From: Bacteroidales bacterium
GTDB taxonomy: Bacteria; Bacteroidota; Bacteroidia; Bacteroidales; UBA7960
Assembly (NCBI GenBank): GCA_007124575.1
Contig: SLEW01000271.1
Coordinates: 1-16,333, forward strand
DNA: 16,333 bases
Reading direction: 5' to 3'
Of this stretch, positions 7,922 to 14,821 are shown piece by piece. The notes below the pieces were generated by a model. It was not told the DNA's origin. It searched no databases and saw only the letters and a list, made by a program, of their open reading frames with translations. Within the stretch, counting starts at the first letter, position 1; each line of letters begins with the position of its first letter. Position numbers and translations under genes: made by a program.

Positions 7922-9283
7922 ATGATAAACGAAGTAACAAACATATATTTCCTGGGGATAGGCGGTATCGGAATGAGCGCCCTGGCCCGTTATTTCCATG
8001 ACCGTGGCGTCAGCGTATCCGGGTATGACAAAACGGCTTCGGCCCTCACAAATGCCCTGCAACAGGAGGGCATCACAATAAGCTATACGGATGATCCCGC
8101 CACCATAAGCAGCAAGCCGCAACTGGTAGTGTACACACCGGCTGTGCCTCAATCAACAGCCCTTTATCAGCATTTTGTGTCTCAGCATATCCCGGTGCTT
8201 AAAAGGTCTGCGGTTCTGGGACTGCTTTCGGAAGAAACACCTACGATTGCTGTAGCCGGAACGCATGGAAAAACGACTGTTACCGCCATGCTTACACATA
8301 TTATGAAAACGGCAGAAGTTCCATGCATCGCATTCCCCGGAGGTATTCCCACAAATTATAACACCAATTTTATCGGCGACCCAAACCCACAATGGATGAT
8401 AGCAGAAGCGGATGAATTCGACCGCTCATTCCTGAAACTTTCACCGGCAATTGCCCTGATCAGCTCAATGGATGCTGACCATCTTGATGTTTATGAAAGC
8501 AGAGAGGAGCTCATCTCTTCCTTCAGACATTTTGCAGAACGCCTCCCTTCTGATGGGGTACTGATCACCAAAAAAGGCATCAGGGGTATCAGGCCGGGAG
8601 ATAAGATACATCTTCAATATCATTCTGAAGAAAAAACAGATTACTGCCTTGAAAATGTCAGAGTCATGCAAGGGCGTTACCATGCAGATATAGCGGGAAT
8701 GATAGATGTGGAAGGCATTCATTTGCTTCACCCCGGGTATCACAACCTTGAGAACGCCCTGGCAGCAGCTGCCCTCGCACATCAGGCAGGAGTCACCCCT
8801 GAAGCTATCAAAAAAGGACTGAACAGCTTTATGGGTGTAAAACGCCGGTTCGAAATATGTTTTCAAACAGAAAACACCGTATATGTAGATGATTATGCTC
8901 ATCATCCCGAGGAGATCAGGGCGTGCATCAGGTCGGCCAGGGCAATATGGCCGGGCAAAAAGATCACGGGCGTTTTCCAGCCACATTTATACTCCAGGAC
9001 ACGTGACCTGGCGGAGGGGTTTGCTAAAAGCCTTCAAGAGCTTGATGAACTTCTCTTGCTCGACATCTATCCCGCCAGGGAAGAACCCATTCCCGGGATC
9101 AATGCCGAATATCTCCTGGAAAAGACCAACATGAATAATGCACAGCATTGCAGGCGTGAAAACCTGTTAGATATCATCCGGGAAAAGGACACAGAGATAC
9201 TTATTACCATGGGCGCGGGAGACATAGACCTTTTTGCAGCACCCATTACGGAATTATTAAAAAACAAAAACCTGTCATTATGA
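7922..9283 (+). CDS. murC: UDP-MurNAc:L-alanine ligase MurC
   Basis: First of the four cytoplasmic Mur ligases; joins L-Ala to UDP-MurNAc using ATP. The 453 residues match the family. The N-terminal Rossmann domain has GIGGIGMSALARYF (G12-G17). The ATPase domain carries GTHGKTT at 113-119, the MurC form of the P-loop, followed by EADEFDRSF from E162. The C-terminal domain has DDYAHHPEEI (323-332) and HLYSRT. All catalytic motifs appear intact, unlike the neighbouring murD. The ATG at 7922 places the glycine-rich loop at the normal distance from the N-terminus. It is followed directly by ftsQ, with no murB or ddl in between. Confidence 0.96.
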   Translation: MINEVTNIYFLGIGGIGMSALARYFHDRGVSVSGYDKTASALTNALQQEGITISYTDDPATISSKPQLVVYTPAVPQSTALYQHFVSQHIPVLKRSAVLGLLSEETPTIAVAGTHGKTTVTAMLTHIMKTAEVPCIAFPGGIPTNYNTNFIGDPNPQWMIAEADEFDRSFLKLSPAIALISSMDADHLDVYESREELISSFRHFAERLPSDGVLITKKGIRGIRPGDKIHLQYHSEEKTDYCLENVRVMQGRYHADIAGMIDVEGIHLLHPGYHNLENALAAAALAHQAGVTPEAIKKGLNSFMGVKRRFEICFQTENTVYVDDYAHHPEEIRACIRSARAIWPGKKITGVFQPHLYSRTRDLAEGFAKSLQELDELLLLDIYPAREEPIPGINAEYLLEKTNMNNAQHCRRENLLDIIREKDTEILITMGAGDIDLFAAPITELLKNKNLSL

Positions 9284-9337
9284 TAATCCATAGCAGGAAG
9301 ATAAGCAGTTAACTGGTGAAGAAGCGCGTCGTGCATC

Positions 9338-10171
9338 GTGCATGACTTATTTAAAAAAATCAAACACGTGAACACACTCATGGCAAAAATAATAGTCGAA
9401 CGAGTTATCTTTTTTCTGTTTCTGGCTGGCCTGCTGGCGTTACTCGGTTTTGCCGGCAGCAGCAATATGCAGAAGCCGGTAAAAGGTCTCCATGTCAGCG
9501 TAGCAAGCGCTAACGGCAATTATTTTGTCTGCCCGCCGGTTGTACATGAAACCATTACTCATGCGTTTGACAGCCTCAAAGGCCGGGTGATAAGCCAGGA
9601 AACCCTGGAGGAGATCTATCAACTTGTCAATGATATACCCTGGGTGGAGCAAACAGCGGTATACCGTACAATCAATGCAAGCGTTAATGTCGACATCAGG
9701 TTGAAAAAGCCTTTGCTCCGGGTAATAAACAGGCAGAATGAGAGCTTTTATGTGGATGTAAACGGCAACCTTTTTCCTCTTTCTGAAGCACACACGGCGA
9801 GGGTAATGCTGGTTACCGGCCATGTGCCGGCTTCATTGGATGAAACCAGTAGTTTTCGCTCAGGCAGGTCAAAAGACAAGAGCGAGAAGGCAGCGGAAAC
9901 ACTGGAAGGCATTTATACCCTCGCTTCTTATATTGCAGGCGATCCATTTTTGAATGCCTTTATTGATAACATATATGTGCACAGGGATGGTCACTATGAC
10001 CTGACACCCAAGAACGGAGCACACATCATTGAATTTGGCGACGCCAGTGATATGGAAAAAAAGTTTAACAAGCTCAGGACGTTTTATAGTCGTGGGATAA
10101 ATCAGGTAGGCTGGCATCATTACAACAGGGTAAATGTTGCGTATAAAAATCAGGTCATTTGTTCTAAATAG
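9338..10171 (+). CDS. ftsQ: Cell division protein FtsQ
   Basis: Bitopic inner-membrane protein that links cytoplasmic and periplasmic parts of the divisome. It has a short basic cytoplasmic tail, one transmembrane helix at about residues 22-40 (VIFFLFLAGLLALLGF), a POTRA-like segment at about 49-120 that includes the INDIPWVEQ-type motif (VNDIPWVEQTAVYR), and a beta-rich C-terminal domain containing NESFYVDVNGNLFPLS. FtsQ sequences diverge strongly, so the call rests on this architecture, the DxxG-PL pattern and the position between murC and ftsA. The start is uncertain: GTG at 9338 is the longest form, while ATG at 9380 removes 14 residues and leaves the helix intact. A tandem 7-bp duplication TCGTGCA (9329-9342) overlaps the GTG. 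It ends 8 nt before ftsA. Confidence 0.9.
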   Translation: MHDLFKKIKHVNTLMAKIIVERVIFFLFLAGLLALLGFAGSSNMQKPVKGLHVSVASANGNYFVCPPVVHETITHAFDSLKGRVISQETLEEIYQLVNDIPWVEQTAVYRTINASVNVDIRLKKPLLRVINRQNESFYVDVNGNLFPLSEAHTARVMLVTGHVPASLDETSSFRSGRSKDKSEKAAETLEGIYTLASYIAGDPFLNAFIDNIYVHRDGHYDLTPKNGAHIIEFGDASDMEKKFNKLRTFYSRGINQVGWHHYNRVNVAYKNQVICSK

Positions 10172-10179
10172 AAATTGTT

Positions 10180-11451
10180 ATGGAATCATCTGAAATTATT
10201 GTCGGACTGGATATTGGATCAACAAAGATAGCCTGCGTCGTAGGCAGCAAAAATGAATATGGCAAGGTTGAAATCCTCGGCATGGGACGTGCCGACTCCC
10301 TGGGTGTAAACAGGGGTGTGGTGGAAAACATACAACATACTGTTACCTCCATAGAGAAAGCCGTGTCAGATGCCAGCCATGCCTCTGGCGTGGAAATCAA
10401 GGTGGTAAATGTGGGTATTGCAGGGCAACATATCAGGAGTCTGCAACACAGGGGCAACATCATGCGCAACGACATTGAAGAAGAGATTGGAGGCGACGAC
10501 ATTAACAGCCTGATTGACAACATGTTTAAACTGGCCCTGCCTCCTGGCGAAGACATTATTCATGTGATCCCCCAGGAGTACATCATTGATGGCCAGCAGG
10601 GCATTCGTGAGCCGATAGGCATGGCAGGAAACTGTCTGGAAGCAAACTTTCACATCATCACGGGCAAGATTGCCGCTGCAAAAAACATAAAAAAGTGTGT
10701 CAGGAAAGCAGGGCTGGAAGTTTCTGACATGATACTTGAGCCCCTGGCATCATCAGAAGCTGTGCTGAGCAAACAAGAGAAGGAGGCTGGTGTGGTGCTT
10801 GTAGACATAGGGGGAGGCACTACAGACCTGGCCATATTCCAGGATGAGATCATCCGGCACACGGCCGTGATCCCTTTAGGAGGTAACGCCATAACAGAAG
10901 ATATAAAAGAAGGTTGTTCCATTATTCGCAACCAGGCAGAAGCCCTGAAGAAAAGCTTTGGCTCAGCCCTCGCAAGCGAAAACAAGGATGAAGAAATTGT
11001 TTCCATCCCGGGGCTGAAGGGCAGAGAGCCTAAGGAGATCTCGCTCAGGAACCTGGCAAGCATCATTCAGGCCCGCATGGAGGAGATCATCGAACATGTG
11101 TATTATGAGGTCAAAACCAGTGGTTTTGAAAAAAATCTTATTGCTGGCATAGTACTTACCGGTGGAGGAAGTCAGCTAAAACACGTGGCACAGCTCACCG
11201 AATTTATCACCGGCATGGATACACGCATTGGCTATCCAAACGAACATCTCGCCAAATCAATCAGCGGAGAGATAGGAAGTCCCATGCATGCCACTGGTGT
11301 AGGCTTGGTGATCAAGGGTTTTGAAACCAACGAAGCCAGGAGGCAACAGCATAAAAAACCACCGGGGAAGAAAAGTCCGCAGAGGTATAGCTTCCTGGAC
11401 AGGATCTTCTCAAAAGGAAAAGACTTTTTTGAAAAAGACGGAGACAATTAA
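10180..11451 (+). CDS. ftsA: Cell division protein FtsA (actin-like FtsZ membrane anchor)
   Basis: Actin-fold ATPase that tethers FtsZ filaments to the inner membrane and recruits later divisome proteins. The 423 residues show phosphate-1 LDIGSTK (10-16), a 1C/SHS2 insertion at roughly 85-165 (from VKVVNVGIAGQHI through the EANFHIITG stretch), phosphate-2 VDIGGGTTD (208-216) and the adenosine motif TGGGSQL around 327-333. The last 20 or so residues, YSFLDRIFSKGKDFFEKD, form a likely amphipathic helix with basic and aromatic residues, the expected membrane-targeting sequence. The 1C domain distinguishes FtsA from DnaK and MreB. It starts 8 nt after ftsQ, and ftsZ follows after 46 nt. Confidence 0.96.
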   Translation: MESSEIIVGLDIGSTKIACVVGSKNEYGKVEILGMGRADSLGVNRGVVENIQHTVTSIEKAVSDASHASGVEIKVVNVGIAGQHIRSLQHRGNIMRNDIEEEIGGDDINSLIDNMFKLALPPGEDIIHVIPQEYIIDGQQGIREPIGMAGNCLEANFHIITGKIAAAKNIKKCVRKAGLEVSDMILEPLASSEAVLSKQEKEAGVVLVDIGGGTTDLAIFQDEIIRHTAVIPLGGNAITEDIKEGCSIIRNQAEALKKSFGSALASENKDEEIVSIPGLKGREPKEISLRNLASIIQARMEEIIEHVYYEVKTSGFEKNLIAGIVLTGGGSQLKHVAQLTEFITGMDTRIGYPNEHLAKSISGEIGSPMHATGVGLVIKGFETNEARRQQHKKPPGKKSPQRYSFLDRIFSKGKDFFEKDGDN

Positions 11452-11497
11452 AACACGTAATTCAAATAAATTAATTCATAAACAACACCGAAAAGCT

Positions 11498-13024
11498 ATG
11501 ACAACAGACATGATCAATTTCGACCTTCCCAAAAACCAGAGTTCTATCATCAAGGTGATAGGCGTGGGTGGTGGTGGCAGCAATGCTGTCAATCACATGT
11601 TCCGTCAAGGCATTGAGGGTGTAGACTTTTTTGTTTGCAATACCGATGCGCAGGCTCTTGAGATGAGCCCTGTACCCAGCAAGATCCAGCTCGGGGTCAG
11701 TCTTACCGAAGGCCGCGGAGCAGGAAGCATCCCGGAGGTTGGACGCAATGCGGCCATTGAAGACATTGAACGCATCAAGGATGCCCTGGGCAGCAACACC
11801 AAAATGCTTTTTATCACAGCAGGCATGGGGGGTGGTACCGGTACAGGAGCTACACCTGTTATTGCCAAGGCATCCAAGGAAATGGGCATTCTCACCGTGG
11901 CCATAGTCACCATTCCCTTCTCCTTCGAAGGAAGAAAAAGAAGGCAACAGGCAGAGGAGGGCATCAAGCAACTGTCGGAAGGAGTAGATACGCTGCTGCT
12001 CATATGTAACGACAGGCTGCGTGAACTGTATGGAAATCTTTCCATCTCAGATGCCTTTGCAAAAGCAGACAACGTATTGACAACCGGCGCCAAAGGCATT
12101 GCCGAGATCATCACATTAACAGGAAACATCAATGTGGACTTTGCTGATGTGCGCACCGTGATGTCAGACAGTGGCGTGGCCATCATGGGTAGCGGGCACG
12201 CAGAAGGGAATGACAGGGCCATTAAAGCAATTGAGGCAGCCCTGGCGTCTCCCCTTCTTAATGACAACCAGATCAAAGGCTCAACAAATATCCTGCTGAA
12301 TATCACCAGCGGAAAAGAAGAGATCCTGATGGATGAGATTACAGAAATTACTGATTATATCCAGGATGAGGCAGGGTCTTCAGCGGAGATAATCTGGGGA
12401 TTGAGCAAAGACGAAAACCTGGATTCGAAAATCAATGTCACCCTGGTGGCGACAGGATTCGACTCAAACAACAGGCTATATGAAGGAGCTACACCAAACA
12501 ATGGGAAAAAGGTGATGACCCTGGATCCCAAAACTGAAAAGCAAACAATAGAGTGGGATGGCCCTTTCAACAAGGAAAAGGAAGAAGCACCGGAAGAAGG
12601 GATGCGCCTTCATGTGAAAGGCACAGAAAAAACCGGGGAAAAAACCGCACAAGAGCGAACTCCTCAGCCTGCAAAAACCATGACAGGTGAGTCTATGGAC
12701 GATTTTAAAAAGAAACTCGTAAGCCAGGCTAAAGCCGTAAAAGAAAAACAAATAGAATCCGGACAGCATATCTCAGAAGAAGATTTACAGCACCGACTCA
12801 AAGATCGCGAAGAACGTCTGAAAAGCCTGAGCATACAGTTAAAAACACCGGAAGGGCTAGCTGACCTGGAAAAACAACCAGCCTATGTTAGACGTAAAAT
12901 AAACCTTAACCCGGTTCCTGCCAGTGATGAATCGCAAGTATCACGTTTTACGCTCAACGAATCAGGCGATAAAAAAGCACAAATTAAGTCCAACAACTCA
13001 TTTTTGCATGATAATGTAGACTGA
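11498..13024 (+). CDS. ftsZ: Cell division GTPase FtsZ
   Basis: Tubulin-like GTPase that polymerises into the Z ring at mid-cell. The ATG at 11498 gives 508 residues starting MTTDMINFDLPKNQ, the normal start for Bacteroidota FtsZ; the frame remains open upstream into ftsA but that part looks non-coding in this frame. Features: IKVIGVGGGGSNAVNHM, tubulin signature GGGTGTG at 111-117, NNTDAQAL-type loop (CNTDAQAL), and the T7 catalytic loop NVDFAD at 212-217. The GTPase core ends near residue 320. A long charged linker follows, rich in Lys and Glu with helical, coiled-coil-like stretches (EEDLQHRLKDREERLKSL). Then comes QPAYVRRKINL, equivalent to the conserved C-terminal peptide that binds FtsA, and a further phylum-specific tail ending NNSFLHDNVD. 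Last gene of the dcw cluster. Confidence 0.97.
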   Translation: MTTDMINFDLPKNQSSIIKVIGVGGGGSNAVNHMFRQGIEGVDFFVCNTDAQALEMSPVPSKIQLGVSLTEGRGAGSIPEVGRNAAIEDIERIKDALGSNTKMLFITAGMGGGTGTGATPVIAKASKEMGILTVAIVTIPFSFEGRKRRQQAEEGIKQLSEGVDTLLLICNDRLRELYGNLSISDAFAKADNVLTTGAKGIAEIITLTGNINVDFADVRTVMSDSGVAIMGSGHAEGNDRAIKAIEAALASPLLNDNQIKGSTNILLNITSGKEEILMDEITEITDYIQDEAGSSAEIIWGLSKDENLDSKINVTLVATGFDSNNRLYEGATPNNGKKVMTLDPKTEKQTIEWDGPFNKEKEEAPEEGMRLHVKGTEKTGEKTAQERTPQPAKTMTGESMDDFKKKLVSQAKAVKEKQIESGQHISEEDLQHRLKDREERLKSLSIQLKTPEGLADLEKQPAYVRRKINLNPVPASDESQVSRFTLNESGDKKAQIKSNNSFLHDNVD

Positions 13025-13032
13025 TAAACCCA

Positions 13033-13076
13033 CAACAAAGCCTAATAGCATTTTTTTGTTGCTAAAACTGTTTTTT
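13033..13076 (+). terminator. Possible weak terminator downstream of ftsZ
   Basis: CAACAAA at 13033-13039 pairs with TTTGTTG at 13055-13061 across a 15-nt loop, and a run of six T follows at 13071-13076. The stem is AU-rich, the loop is large and the T-run is 9 nt from the stem, so this would be a poor terminator. The position, just after ftsZ and just before a possible promoter, is the main argument. Confidence 0.25.
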
Positions 13077-13103
13077 AGAGGTCTCTCATACATAATTTTT
13101 TAT

Positions 13104-13111
13104 TATTTTTG
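13104..13111 (+). promoter_or_regulatory. Candidate Bacteroidota promoter -7 element (TATTTTTG) upstream of the FKBP lipoprotein gene
   Basis: TATTTTTG at 13104-13111 matches the TAnnTTTG consensus recognised by the primary sigma factor of Bacteroidota. It would place transcription initiation near 13117-13120, leaving a short leader before the ATG at 13142. No clear TTG-type -33 element lies at the expected 19-21 nt spacing; that stretch is T-rich instead. The region is very AT-rich and sits between the end of the dcw cluster and a functionally unrelated gene, which fits a new transcription unit. Confidence 0.4.
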
Positions 13112-13141
13112 CAATACAAAATAAAAACAGAGGGGTCTCAA

Positions 13142-13621
13142 ATGATGACAATCAAATCAACACTCCGCAAAATGCCAGGAACGCTTTTCTGGCTTACTCT
13201 TATCCTGGTTGCTATGGTAGCTTGTGATACAGAGGATGCAGAGGACAGAGCAGAAAAAGACAGAAAGAAAATTATTGACTATCTGCATGAGAATGAGCTG
13301 GATTATTATGAGCACGAATCAGGGGTATTCATTGTAATGGATAACCCGGGCTCAGGATCACATCCTGGCGAAGGCAGTACGGTAAGAATGAGCTATACCG
13401 GTTATCTGCTGGACGAAGAAGTATTTGACTCAGCAACCAATGCAGACATTTTTCTTCCCAACACAGTCAGGGGGTTCAGAAAAGGGGTGATGGAATTCAA
13501 ACGTGGAGGTTCCGGCACCATTCTCATACCTTCTGGCTTGGGATACGGTACATCAGGCACAGGAAGCATTCCTGGAAATGCAGTGCTTATATTTGATGTG
13601 GAAATCATCGACTTTTTCTAA
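13142..13621 (+). CDS. FKBP-type peptidyl-prolyl cis-trans isomerase lipoprotein
   Basis: Predicted periplasmic or outer-membrane-attached proline isomerase, a folding helper for exported proteins. With the ATG at 13142 the 159-residue product begins with a lipoprotein signal: basic start, hydrophobic stretch LFWLTLILVAMVA, then C28 as the likely lipidated cysteine (MVAC, a loose lipobox). Acidic and charged residues follow, then one FKBP domain from about residue 75 to the end: VRMSYTGYL, FDS, VRGFRKGV, GSGTILIPSGLGYG and SIPGNAVLIFDVEIIDF. The usual active-site Trp is Phe (GFRKG), a common substitution, and the Ile of the VI pair is Arg. An SD-like AGAGGGG (13129-13135) lies 6 nt before this ATG and supports it over an in-frame TTG at 13109. 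A second ATG follows at 13145. Confidence 0.85.
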   Translation: MMTIKSTLRKMPGTLFWLTLILVAMVACDTEDAEDRAEKDRKKIIDYLHENELDYYEHESGVFIVMDNPGSGSHPGEGSTVRMSYTGYLLDEEVFDSATNADIFLPNTVRGFRKGVMEFKRGGSGTILIPSGLGYGTSGTGSIPGNAVLIFDVEIIDFF

Positions 13622-13650
13622 TTTTTTGGACACACCTTAATTATGCAATC

Positions 13651-13938
13651 ATGGCAAGTAAAAAAAACCTGAAAAAAGACATCAACTACCTGATAGATGA
13701 GGTTATCGGCACATCCTTAATGCATCAATCCGCAAAAGAGGAAAAAGTACAGAAAGAACTGGATGAGCTAATCAAAGATATGCTTGCATTCAGGGAAGAG
13801 TTGCTCGACAAAGTAAATCAACCGGAAGTGGAACCTGCAAAAGGAAAAAAGCTGAAAGAATATTACAGGGATCTTTACAGCGAACTCCTGAAAAAGGTTA
13901 ATGATGCTTTTGAACAATTAAACAAAATGGTGGAATAA
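13651..13938 (+). CDS. Small conserved helical protein of unknown function
   Basis: A 95-residue, highly charged protein that begins MASKKNLKKDINYLIDEVIG. Its composition (Lys, Glu, Leu; few Gly or Pro apart from a linker at about 56-62) predicts two long helices, probably a helical hairpin. It has no signal peptide, cysteine or membrane segment, so it is presumably cytoplasmic. I recall similar small proteins with a KKNLKKDIN start in other Bacteroidota, always annotated as hypothetical, so I believe it is a real conserved gene, but I know of no function. It starts 29 nt after the FKBP gene and is followed directly by a strong terminator, so the two probably share a transcript. Confidence 0.75.
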   Translation: MASKKNLKKDINYLIDEVIGTSLMHQSAKEEKVQKELDELIKDMLAFREELLDKVNQPEVEPAKGKKLKEYYRDLYSELLKKVNDAFEQLNKMVE

Positions 13939-13960
13939 AAGCTACTTCCCCAACGTTATT

Positions 13961-13984
13961 AAAGGCGCAGCAGCGCCTTTTTTT
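13961..13984 (+). terminator. Strong rho-independent terminator
   Basis: A perfect 8-bp stem AAAGGCGC (13961-13968) and GCGCCTTT (13973-13980) encloses an AGCA loop. A run of seven T starts inside the stem (13978-13984). It begins 22 nt after the stop of the small helical protein and ends that transcription unit. On the other strand the tail has only three T, so it appears directional. It is 29 nt before the rluB start, so the rluB promoter must overlap it, lie upstream of it, or depend on read-through. Confidence 0.9.
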
Positions 13985-14013
13985 ATAACATTGACACCGA
14001 AACGGTACAACTC

Positions 14014-14814
14014 ATGAAAAACAGGAGTGAACGTCCTTCGCGCAAGCCCAAACAGGCAAGCCGGCCGATTAAACAACCCAGAAAAACGGACACGCCCGTT
14101 GAAGAACTGATACGCCTTAACAAGTACATCGCCAATGCAGGCGTGTGCTCCAGGCGTGAGGCAGATCAGCTCATCAGCAAAGGCGCAGTCAGGGTCAATG
14201 GAGAGGTAGTCACAGAGCTGGGCACAAAGATCAAACCGACAGATATAGTCGACTATGCTGGCAAAAAGCTGAAGCATGAACAAAAAGTGTACGTCCTGCT
14301 TAACAAGCCAAAAGATTACATTACCACATCAGACGACCCGCAGCAAAGAAAAACTGTCCTTGACCTGCTGGGCAATCATTTCAAGGAGAGACTCTATCCG
14401 GTTGGCCGTCTCGACAGAAACACCACGGGGCTGCTGCTCCTTACAAATGACGGGGAGCTTACCAAAAAGCTAAGCCACCCAAAGCATGGGGTCAGAAAAA
14501 TATATCATGTGCACCTCGACAGGCCACTGAACACCAATGACCTTGCGGACATTGCCAAAGGCGTTTCCATAGGCGACAAAATGCTGCGCCCGGATCATAT
14601 CGACTACGCCAACCCGGATGATAAAAAAGAGGTGGGCATTGAACTTCACTCAGGACAAAACCGCGTGGTAAGGCGTATTTTTGAACAGTACGGATACCGG
14701 GTAGTCAGGCTGGATCGTGCGGTGTACGCCGGCCTTACAAAGAAAAACCTGCCCCGCGGCAGGTGGCGCAGACTTACCAGTAAAGAGATCAGTTATCTGA
14801 AAATGATTTCCTGA
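14014..14814 (+). CDS. rluB: rRNA pseudouridine synthase of the RluB/RsuA family
   Basis: Converts a uridine in ribosomal RNA to pseudouridine; RluB acts on 23S rRNA, RsuA on 16S. The 266-residue product has a basic, disordered N-terminal tail of about 30 residues (RPSRKPKQASRPIKQPRK), an S4 RNA-binding domain at about 33-80 (RLNKYIANAGVCSRREADQLI), and the catalytic domain. That domain carries GRLDRNTTGLLLLTNDG with catalytic D134, KIYHVHLDRPL, and GQNRVVRRIFEQYGYRVVRLDR near the end. Within the family, the basic extension and neighbourhood favour an RluB-like role, but the target base cannot be fixed from sequence. ATG at 14014 is the first start after the terminator. The stop is 7 nt before the next gene. 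Confidence 0.9.
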   Translation: MKNRSERPSRKPKQASRPIKQPRKTDTPVEELIRLNKYIANAGVCSRREADQLISKGAVRVNGEVVTELGTKIKPTDIVDYAGKKLKHEQKVYVLLNKPKDYITTSDDPQQRKTVLDLLGNHFKERLYPVGRLDRNTTGLLLLTNDGELTKKLSHPKHGVRKIYHVHLDRPLNTNDLADIAKGVSIGDKMLRPDHIDYANPDDKKEVGIELHSGQNRVVRRIFEQYGYRVVRLDRAVYAGLTKKNLPRGRWRRLTSKEISYLKMIS

Positions 14815-14821
14815 ATACCTT

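Noticed and set aside
9284..9337. Missing ddl and murB between murC and ftsQ as a deletion
   Set aside because: This direct murC-ftsQ order is the normal dcw layout in Bacteroidota, so it is not evidence of loss.
11321..11497. In-frame upstream extension of ftsZ by 59 codons, overlapping the end of ftsA
   Set aside because: The extension is read out of frame through the ftsA 3' end, has no resemblance to FtsZ, and the ATG at 11498 gives the family's normal N-terminus.
13109..13141. TTG-initiated 11-codon extension of the FKBP lipoprotein
   Set aside because: It would overlap the candidate -7 promoter element and push the signal peptide inward; the ATG at 13142 has an SD-like sequence at good spacing.
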